Shown: in pieces, positions 34,406 through 41,109 of the stretch
How positions within the stretch are numbered: the first letter of the stretch is position 1
Layout of the letters: each line of letters starts with the position of its first letter
From: JBBSEX01 sp038239345
Lineage (GTDB): Bacteria > Acidobacteriota > Terriglobia > Bryobacterales > Bryobacteraceae
Direction: 5' to 3'
Assembly: GCA_038239345.1 (NCBI GenBank)
Contig: JBBSEX010000004.1
Location: 124,001 to 188,000, forward strand
DNA length: 64,000 bases
The notes under the pieces: model-generated
The model's database searches: none
The model's input: only the letters and a program-made list of their open reading frames with translations
Told to the model about the DNA's origin: nothing
Program-made: the position numbers and the translations under genes

Positions 34406-35205
34406 TTCTAATTATTCTGGTGACGGCGGGGTTGTGCGTAGAGACGGCGAAGGACATCATGGCGCGCGTTGCGGAGAACCAGGATCGCTCGCAGAGCCTG
34501 CGCTCGGCGTATGTTTATCATCAGAACGTTCTGGTTCGGTTAAAACGCACGAATGGGAAACTGGCGCGCGAAGAAATGCGCGACTATACTGTTGCTCCGA
34601 CCGCCGACGGTTCGCAAAGAAAACTTCTGACGGTGGCCGGCAAGTATGAGAAGAGCGGCAAGGTTATCGAGTTTTCGGGCGAGGGATTCCGGCGCAAGCA
34701 CGTGGATATTGACGGAGACATTGCTGAGGACCTGGCCCGCGATTTTGGTGCCGGCGAAAGGACGCATGACGGGGTCGACAACGAAATGTTCCCGCTCACA
34801 GCGAAGGCTCAGCTGCGGTACGATTTCGAGTTTACCGGCACGGAAAACTATCAAGGCCGCGAGGTTTACCATGTCAAGTTCACGGACCACGAGAAGGAAT
34901 GGGCCGGTGAGGCTCTGATCGACGCGAAGGAGTATCAGCCCCTGATGGTGACGTCGCATTTTGTGTTTGGCATTCCGTTGCTGGTCAAGACGATGCTCGG
35001 GACGGACGTGGAACACGTGGGATTCAAAGTGACCTATCAGAAATTCGAAGACGGCGTATGGTTTCCTGTGACTTATGGCGGTGAGCTGAAGATTCGCGCG
35101 GTATTTTTTTACGCTCGCACCATTGCGATGGGCGTGGTGAACTCAGGGTTTGAAAGGTCGAATGTGCAAAGCAAAGTCGAGTATGACGTGTCGAGTGGCA
35201 GATAA
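34402..35205 (+). CDS. Exported LolA-like protein, unknown function
   Basis: Protein of 267 aa with a short signal peptide (MILIILVTAGLCVETA). The mature part begins with a helix (KDIMARVAENQDRSQSLRSA) followed by alternating strands (YHVKFTDHEKEWAGEALIDA, KEYQPLMVTSHFVFGIPLLV). This pattern fits the LolA/LolB-like half-barrel family of outer-membrane lipoprotein-sorting and sigma-E regulatory proteins. Gene order with an ECF sigma factor supports a cell-envelope role. It overlaps the DUF4252 gene by four bases and is the last gene of the operon. A palindromic repeat array begins eight bases after its stop. Confidence 0.6.
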   Translation: MILIILVTAGLCVETAKDIMARVAENQDRSQSLRSAYVYHQNVLVRLKRTNGKLAREEMRDYTVAPTADGSQRKLLTVAGKYEKSGKVIEFSGEGFRRKHVDIDGDIAEDLARDFGAGERTHDGVDNEMFPLTAKAQLRYDFEFTGTENYQGREVYHVKFTDHEKEWAGEALIDAKEYQPLMVTSHFVFGIPLLVKTMLGTDVEHVGFKVTYQKFEDGVWFPVTYGGELKIRAVFFYARTIAMGVVNSGFERSNVQSKVEYDVSSGR

Positions 35206-35558
35206 CTTTGGCGGGTAGCTTTGGCGGGGTCAGACACCTCTGCCACCCATTTCGGGTAGCTTTGGCGGGGTCAGACACCTCTGCCACCCATTTGATCGTT
35301 TTTTCCAACCGGCTTCCCTCCTAAGTTATTGACTCTCTGTGCGCTCCTCCGAATCGGCCTCGGAATTGACGCCTTTCCCGGCCGTTATTGCGGGTTCTTG
35401 GAAGAGCCGCTCCAGTGATTTGGTGGCGAAGAAAACATTTTCGCCACAGCAAGCGTTTACGCCTTCTTCCGGCCTCCGCTGACTAGGGTTCATTCACATA
35501 GCTAGCTCGCCGTAACGTTCAAAGGCCTTTAATCTCATAGCCATACGCCGAAACTTAG
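35206..35558. other. Gene-free interval containing palindromic repeats
   Basis: This interval separates the LolA-like gene from the MATE gene. The first 90 bases hold two 41-base direct repeats. I see no convincing coding frame, tRNA or terminator in the remaining 260 bases. The inverted partner of the repeats begins at 35569, inside the end of the MATE gene. Confidence 0.6.
35213..35293. repeat. Two tandem 41-base units containing GGGGTCAGACACCTCTGCCAC
   Basis: Units 35213-35253 and 35254-35293 are near-identical and each contains GGGGTCAGACACC followed by TCTGCCACCC (cores 35226-35246 and 35267-35287). The core recurs in inverted orientation at 35569-35589, and related 13-base forms lie at 26354 and 26631. 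Confidence 0.85.
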
Positions 35559-36914
35559 CTATAAAAAAGTGGCAGAGGTGTCTGACACCGATTTCATGGA
35601 GCGGCGGTGCCACGTGTAAGGCAAGGCGATTCCGATTAGGATTAAACCGGCGCAGAGCCCCCACCAGAGTCCTTCGGCACCCCAGCCGAGCGCAAAACAT
35701 AAATACGATCCCGCCGGAAGACCTATCACCCAATAAGCAATCAAGTTAGCGAGCATCGGTGTCCGCGTATCGCCGAGGCCGCGCAGCGCTCCCGTTGCCA
35801 CCGCCTGCAGGCCGTCGAAAAGTTGGAAGACCGCGGCGATGGCAAGTAAGCTCACTCCGGCGGCGATCACCGCAGGTTCATCGGTGTAAATTCTGGCAAT
35901 CCATTTAGGAATCGTCCAGAACATAATCGCCGCACCAGACATGAACGCCGCAGCGAGACCGATTGCGGTCCAACCGGCGCGGGCAGCGGCTCTCGCATCG
36001 CCGGCACCCGTAGCTTGACCAACGCGCACGGCCGCCGCGGAGCCGATGGCTAAAGTGACGATGAAAGTCACGCTTGCCGCGTTCAGCGCGATCTGATGGC
36101 CGGCGAGGGCGACCGGGCTCAGCTTGCCGATAAGAGCGGTCGCCGCCGCAAACACTCCGGTCTCAAAGAGAATCTGCAATGCCGCCGGCGCCCCCAATCG
36201 CAGCAGAGTCGCGATGCGAACTAGGTCGGGCTTTCGCGGCGTATTCAGCAAGTTCGCGCGAAGACTCCGATCATGCCACACCGCATACACGATGAGGACC
36301 GCCGCCATATAAACACGCGAGGCGCAAGTAGCCCAGCCCGAGCCGGCCGTGCCCATCGCGGGCGCACCCCAATGCCCATAGATCAACGCATAGTTTCCAA
36401 GCAGGTTCACGACGTTTGCGGTGATGAGCGCGAAGGTCACGGGGGCGACAAGGTTCATCCCTTGCAGGTAACGGCGAAAGGCGAAATAAAGCAGCAGGGG
36501 CGGCGCGCTCCAGATCAAGGCGTGGAGATAGGGGACCATCTGTCGCATGATGTTCGGATGAATTCCGAAGTCCTGTAACACGGATGGCCACATCCAAACG
36601 ATCGCCATTAAAAGCGGAGCAAGCGGGATACAAATGTATACAGAATTGACTAGTGAATGGCGGCAATCTTCCAAATCGCCGGCCCCGAAAGATTGCGAAA
36701 TAAGAGTGTCCAGGCCGAGCAGCAGGCCGCTACCGCAAATTCCGATGGTGTAGAAAAGGATGCTGCCCAAGCTGACCGCGCCAATCGTTTCGGCGCTATT
36801 GGGAAGCCTCCCCACCATCACGGTATCGACAACGCCCATCATCATCCAGCCGAGTTCCGCCAGGATCAGCGGAATGGCGAGCTTGAGCATCGAGCGGAGT
36901 TCGCGCTTGAACAC
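35559..36914 (-). CDS. MATE-family efflux transporter
   Basis: Inner-membrane multidrug/toxin exporter of 451 aa, driven by a sodium or proton gradient. Twelve hydrophobic segments are present, with the family signatures KLAIPLILAELGWMMMGVVD (first helix), LGLDTLISQSFGAGD, and the repeat in the second half ALNAASVTFIVTLAIGSAAAV. The start codon is GTG at 36914. The last ten residues, SVSDTSATFL, and the stop codon come from a palindromic repeat rather than from the ancestral gene. The protein is otherwise complete for a NorM-type transporter. Confidence 0.9.
   Translation of the reverse strand: MFKRELRSMLKLAIPLILAELGWMMMGVVDTVMVGRLPNSAETIGAVSLGSILFYTIGICGSGLLLGLDTLISQSFGAGDLEDCRHSLVNSVYICIPLAPLLMAIVWMWPSVLQDFGIHPNIMRQMVPYLHALIWSAPPLLLYFAFRRYLQGMNLVAPVTFALITANVVNLLGNYALIYGHWGAPAMGTAGSGWATCASRVYMAAVLIVYAVWHDRSLRANLLNTPRKPDLVRIATLLRLGAPAALQILFETGVFAAATALIGKLSPVALAGHQIALNAASVTFIVTLAIGSAAAVRVGQATGAGDARAAARAGWTAIGLAAAFMSGAAIMFWTIPKWIARIYTDEPAVIAAGVSLLAIAAVFQLFDGLQAVATGALRGLGDTRTPMLANLIAYWVIGLPAGSYLCFALGWGAEGLWWGLCAGLILIGIALPYTWHRRSMKSVSDTSATFL
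35569..35589. repeat. Inverted copy of the palindromic repeat, inside the MATE gene
   Basis: Read on the minus strand this is GGTGTCAGACACC plus TCTGCCAC, matching the core at 35267-35287 in 20 of 21 positions. It encodes part of the terminal SVSDTSATFL of the MATE transporter. Confidence 0.85.
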
Positions 36915-36920
36915 CGTAGC

Positions 36921-37865
36921 TCAGCCGACCTGCTGCAGATCTTTTTGCTGGCCGCGATAGGATGCGAATCGCTCGCGGAATTTCTGCGGGACGAGAAGGG
37001 TAAGCGCGCGCGGAACGATTTCCAGGCCGGCCGGAAGGCCGCCCGCATACTCGCCGTCAATCTGAACGTAGACGCGATTATCGGCGGCGCGGGAAAATTC
37101 GATGTTGGTAGTCCGTTGTACCGAAACGCCCTTCATGGATTGCAAGCGTCCGGTAACAACTCCGAGCATGTAGATCAGGTAGCGGATCGGACTCTCGCCG
37201 CTGAAGAGCACGGCCTCAAATTGATCGTCGAGAAGGCAGGCACCGCGAGCGATTTCCAGATCGCCACCATAGTTTCGGACACGGCTGACAAGCGCGAAAC
37301 TGCAGCGGATTGTGGCGCCGTTGATTCTGACATCGAACTCTTCCAGGTTGCGCGTCAGTTGCGAAAATCCGCCAATCCAATAGGCGACTTTCCCCAGCGC
37401 GGCTTTCACCCGAAGATTGAGGTGATAGACAATATGCGCATCCAAGCCAACGCCCGCCATCATCAGAAAATGACGGGGCTCGCCGGCGGGGGTTCGCAGC
37501 AGTCCCATGGCAATTCGTTCGGGGATGCAATCCTGGATCCGGCTGGCGGCGCGTTCGATGTTACCGCCAACACCCAACTCCATCGCCAGCACGTTGGCGG
37601 TTCCGCCGGGAAGAATTCCTAAAGGCACCTCAGAATGGATCATGCCGTTGGCGACCTCATTGATGGTGCCATCCCCGCCCGCCGCCAGAATCAGATCGGC
37701 GCCATCCAGAATGGCTCGCCGCGCCATCTCCCCCGCGGTACCGGGCCCCGTAGTAGGCATCGCGAATACACGCATACCCGTCGCATTCAGAGCGTCGATG
37801 GTACGGTGAAGAAGACGTTCGTGGTTGCGCTGTAATTTGCCTGCGAAGGGATTATAGATGAGAAT
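36921..37865 (-). CDS. Diacylglycerol/lipid kinase-family protein with non-canonical start
   Basis: YegS/DgkB-type kinase that would phosphorylate a lipid alcohol. The nucleotide loop GGDGTINEVANG and the LGILPGGTANVLAMELGV strand are clear, and the C-terminal beta-sandwich ends in a conserved IDGEYAGGLPAGLEI region. The first ATG (37775) would remove the conserved first strand. Upstream in frame the DNA encodes ILIYNPFAGKLQRN, with the NPxAG motif, but there is no ATG, GTG or TTG before ligA. Candidate starts are ATT at 37865 (used here) or ATC at 37886, which has AGGA six bases before it. A sequencing error is also possible. Confidence 0.82.
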   Translation of the reverse strand: MLIYNPFAGKLQRNHERLLHRTIDALNATGMRVFAMPTTGPGTAGEMARRAILDGADLILAAGGDGTINEVANGMIHSEVPLGILPGGTANVLAMELGVGGNIERAASRIQDCIPERIAMGLLRTPAGEPRHFLMMAGVGLDAHIVYHLNLRVKAALGKVAYWIGGFSQLTRNLEEFDVRINGATIRCSFALVSRVRNYGGDLEIARGACLLDDQFEAVLFSGESPIRYLIYMLGVVTGRLQSMKGVSVQRTTNIEFSRAADNRVYVQIDGEYAGGLPAGLEIVPRALTLLVPQKFRERFASYRGQQKDLQQVG

Positions 37866-37915
37866 TGGATTCTGGTAGTTCGCGATTTCAGATCCTACTT
37901 TCCAAACCTCATTAT

Positions 37916-39910
37916 ATGTGCGCGCAACAGGCGAGTGTAGAGCATCGTACCGATCAACTGCGGGAATTGCTACGCAAACACGAGTATTCCTATTACGTCC
38001 TGGATCAGCCGGAAATCACCGACGCTGAATACGATGTTCTAATGCGCGAGTTGCGCGAGCTGGAAAGCGCGCATCCGGAGCTTGTTACAGAGGACTCGCC
38101 GACGCAGCGGGTGGGCGGCAAGCCACGCGAAGGCTTTGTCAAGATACGCCACAGTTCGCCCATGCTGAGTCTGGATAACGCACTAAACGAAGCTGAATTG
38201 CGCGACTTCGACCGGCGCGTGCGGGAGTTGTTGAAGGACGCGAAATTTCGCTACGTGGCCGAGTTGAAAATGGATGGCCTGTCGATGGCCGCGTATTATC
38301 AGGACGGCCGTTTCCGCCAGGCAGTGACACGCGGCGACGGCCAGGTGGGCGAAGAGGTATCGGAAAATGCGCGGACTATCAAGTCTCTGCCGTTACGTGT
38401 AAAAGATGGGCTGCCGACGTTCGAAGTTCGCGGCGAAACCATCATGAACCGCAAAACTTTTGAGCGGCTGAACGCCGAACGGGATGACAACGAACTAGCT
38501 CGTTTCGCCAATCCGCGGAATGCCGCCGCAGGTGCGCTGCGAGCCCTCGACGCCACTGTCACCGCATCGCGGCAACTGGATTTCTATTCGTACTTTTTGT
38601 TGGTGGATGGGGAGCCACATTTTGAAAGTCACTGGGAGTCGCTTGAGTCGCTGCGGCACATGGGTTTCAAGGTGAATCCCAAGGTTCGCGTTTGTGAGGA
38701 CGTGGACGAGTTGTTGGCGTTCTGCCAGGAGTGGGAAACGGAGCGCGCGAAGCTGCCTTATGAAATCGATGGCGTAGTGGCCAAAGTCGATTCTATTCCG
38801 CAACAGAAGAAGCTTGGCTGGACCGCTAAGGCGCCGCGATGGGCAATCGCCTTCAAGTTCCCCGCGCAGCAGGCGGAGACGGTGGTGGAAGACATTGGTG
38901 TACAGGTGGGCCGCACCGGGGCGCTGACCCCGGTGGCTCATCTGAGGCCAATCCAGGTAGGTGGAGTAACGGTCTCACGGGCCACACTCCATAACGAAGA
39001 TGAGATTGCCCGGCTGGAATTGCAGATCGGTGACGCGGTACTGGTGGAACGGTCCGGCGATGTGATCCCGAAAGTAGTGCGCGTGGTCGCCAAAGGTAAA
39101 GACCGGCGGGCGTTCTCAATGCCTTCGTCGTGCCCGGTATGCAACGGCGAAATCGTTCGGGAGGAGGGTGAAGCCGCCAGCCGCTGCATCAATACCAACT
39201 GCCCGGCGCGATTGAAGGAATCCGTGCGGCACTTTGCGTCGCGCGGCGTTATGGACATCGACGGAATGGGCGATGTTCTGGTGGAGCAATTGGTTGATCG
39301 TGGGTTCGTCAAGAACGTTGCGGACGTCTACAAGCTGACCGTGGATGACCTTGTAAGTTTAGAGCGGATGGGCAAGAAGTCGGCGCTGAAGATCGTGGCG
39401 AACATCGAGCAATCGCGTTCCAATCCGCTGCCACGCACGTTAAATGGACTCGGGATTCCATTTGTCGGGGTGCGCACGGCGCAGTTGCTGGCGGGCGAGT
39501 TTGGCAGCCTCGACGCGATCAAGGACGCGGACGTGGAGACGCTGCAATCGGCGGACGAAGTTGGCCCCAAGGTAGCGCACAGTATTCATGAGTTCTTTCA
39601 TGAGCCTCGCAATCTAGACCTGGTGGAGCGGCTGCGTGAGGCTGGTCTGCCCTTCGAATATACGATGCAAAAGAAGGCCGGCGGGAAGTTTGCGGGGCTG
39701 ACTTTTGTGATTACGGGCACCCTGCCAACTCTCTCTCGCGAGGAAGCCAAGGAACGGATTGAAGAGGCGGGCGGCAAGACTGCGGATTCGGTCAGCAAGA
39801 AAACGAATTACGTACTAGCGGGCGAAAAGGCCGGTTCGAAATTGGACAAGGCAATCAAGCTCGGCGTGGCGGTGATCGACGAACCGGCGCTGCTTGAGAT
39901 GCTCCAGTAG
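37916..39910 (+). CDS. ligA: NAD-dependent DNA ligase
   Basis: Seals nicks in duplex DNA using NAD, essential in replication. The protein is 664 aa, the normal length. After the Ia domain (YSYYVLDQPEITDAEYD), the adenylated lysine is K118 in the ELKMDGLS motif. OB-fold motifs follow, with a four-cysteine zinc finger (CPVCNGEIV, then CINTNCPARL), helix-hairpin-helix repeats and a C-terminal BRCT domain (GLTFVITGTLPTLSREEA). TTG at 37865 would add 17 residues, but ATG at 37916 gives the family N-terminus. dedA follows with no gap. Confidence 0.96.
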   Translation: MCAQQASVEHRTDQLRELLRKHEYSYYVLDQPEITDAEYDVLMRELRELESAHPELVTEDSPTQRVGGKPREGFVKIRHSSPMLSLDNALNEAELRDFDRRVRELLKDAKFRYVAELKMDGLSMAAYYQDGRFRQAVTRGDGQVGEEVSENARTIKSLPLRVKDGLPTFEVRGETIMNRKTFERLNAERDDNELARFANPRNAAAGALRALDATVTASRQLDFYSYFLLVDGEPHFESHWESLESLRHMGFKVNPKVRVCEDVDELLAFCQEWETERAKLPYEIDGVVAKVDSIPQQKKLGWTAKAPRWAIAFKFPAQQAETVVEDIGVQVGRTGALTPVAHLRPIQVGGVTVSRATLHNEDEIARLELQIGDAVLVERSGDVIPKVVRVVAKGKDRRAFSMPSSCPVCNGEIVREEGEAASRCINTNCPARLKESVRHFASRGVMDIDGMGDVLVEQLVDRGFVKNVADVYKLTVDDLVSLERMGKKSALKIVANIEQSRSNPLPRTLNGLGIPFVGVRTAQLLAGEFGSLDAIKDADVETLQSADEVGPKVAHSIHEFFHEPRNLDLVERLREAGLPFEYTMQKKAGGKFAGLTFVITGTLPTLSREEAKERIEEAGGKTADSVSKKTNYVLAGEKAGSKLDKAIKLGVAVIDEPALLEMLQ

Positions 39911-40501
39911 ATGAAGAGGTTCATGGACACGCTGGTCTCATGGGGACCCGCGGGGATCTTTCTTTGTGCTCTCCTCGATGGCGCCGGCGTACCAAATCCA
40001 GGCGGTATGGATGCATTACTACTGCTGTTGACGGCTGCCGATCCATCGAAGGCGTATTGGGCGGCGGCCGCGGCCATAGCTGGGTCGTTACTTGGCGGGA
40101 TGATCCTGTTCTATATCGCACGCAAGGGCGGCCAGGCGTATATCGAGAAGCACACGCAGGGCCGGCGTGGAGAACGATTCAAAGCATGGTTTCATCGCTA
40201 CGGACTGTTAACCGTGTTCATTCCCGCCTTGGTGCCAATCATCCCGATGCCGCTAAAGATTTTCGTAGTGTGCTCCGGAGCATTGGGGGTGCGGCCTCTC
40301 TCCTTTTTTCTGGTAATGCTGTTGGCCCGCATTCCACGATATTTCGGACTGGCCTACTTAGGATCGGAACTGGGGCATGGGGCGCTTCCCTGGCTGAAAA
40401 GCCATAAGTGGCAGTTGGTGGGCTTAGCGGGGGCGTTGTTTGCATTTCTGTTCCTGCTGACCTGGGTATCGGATCGAATACGCCACAAGCGCCCGATTTA
40501 G
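39911..40501 (+). CDS. DedA/SNARE-associated-family membrane protein
   Basis: Integral inner-membrane protein of 196 aa with four to five hydrophobic segments. The first segment is followed by GAGVPNPGGMDALLLLLT, then a basic loop, and the re-entrant element FIPALVPIIPMPLKIFVVCS, which is characteristic of DedA proteins. LLARIPRYFGLAYLG matches the second family motif. Known members support membrane-potential homeostasis and undecaprenyl-phosphate or phospholipid flipping. ATG follows directly after the ligA stop. The end overlaps the convergent response-regulator gene by four bases. Confidence 0.85.
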   Translation: MKRFMDTLVSWGPAGIFLCALLDGAGVPNPGGMDALLLLLTAADPSKAYWAAAAAIAGSLLGGMILFYIARKGGQAYIEKHTQGRRGERFKAWFHRYGLLTVFIPALVPIIPMPLKIFVVCSGALGVRPLSFFLVMLLARIPRYFGLAYLGSELGHGALPWLKSHKWQLVGLAGALFAFLFLLTWVSDRIRHKRPI

Positions 40502-41109
40502 AGATGAATAATTCCGCGCTGGATGGCGGCGGTAGCGGCTTGGGTACGGTCGTCGACGTTCAGTTTGCCGAGAATGCTCTTTACATGGTTCTTCACCGTA
40601 TGCTCGGCGATTTGCAGCTCCCAGGCGATCTGTTTATTGCCGAAACCGTTCACGATCAGCGAGAGCACTTCCCGTTCGCGGGTGCTTAGACTCGCGCTGG
40701 GCAATTCGGCGGCGAGCGCGGCCACCGCGGGTGGAAGATAAATACGCCCGGCGTTGACGGCATGAATGGCATGAATCATTTCGTCGTGAAGAACGTCTTT
40801 TGTAAGGTAGGAACGGGCGCCGGCGGCGAGGGCACGGCGAATATCCTCATCGCCACCGTACGTGCTTAGGGCAATTATTTTCGCGTCCGGTGCTTCCTTG
40901 CGGATGGCGATCAGCGCGTCAATACCGCTCAGCAAGGGCATCCGCACGTCCATCAGTGTGATGTCGGGGAAGTGCTTGCGATACAGATCGATAGCTTGTG
41001 ATCCGTTGGCGGCCTCGGCCACTACGGTCATGTCGGCTTGCATGTTAAGGATGGTCACCACGCCCACCCGGGCGATGAGATGATCTTCGGCGATGAGTAC
41101 GCGGATCAC
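40498..41109 (-). CDS. NarL/LuxR-family response regulator
   Basis: Two-component transcription factor of 203 aa. The receiver domain (1-120) has the acidic pocket AEDH, the phosphoacceptor D54 in TLMDVRMP, and the conserved lysine K104 in YLTKDV. The C-terminal GerE-type helix-turn-helix (about 140-200) contains STREREVLSLIVNGFGNKQI and HTVKNHVKSILGKL. The start codon is GTG in a GTGA overlap with the histidine kinase stop, so the pair is translationally coupled and should form one signalling pathway. Confidence 0.93.
   Translation of the reverse strand: MIRVLIAEDHLIARVGVVTILNMQADMTVVAEAANGSQAIDLYRKHFPDITLMDVRMPLLSGIDALIAIRKEAPDAKIIALSTYGGDEDIRRALAAGARSYLTKDVLHDEMIHAIHAVNAGRIYLPPAVAALAAELPSASLSTREREVLSLIVNGFGNKQIAWELQIAEHTVKNHVKSILGKLNVDDRTQAATAAIQRGIIHL

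Noticed and set aside
36657..37622. 321-codon plus-strand frame
   Set aside because: Shadow of the MATE and lipid-kinase genes; it crosses their junction and shows no motif.
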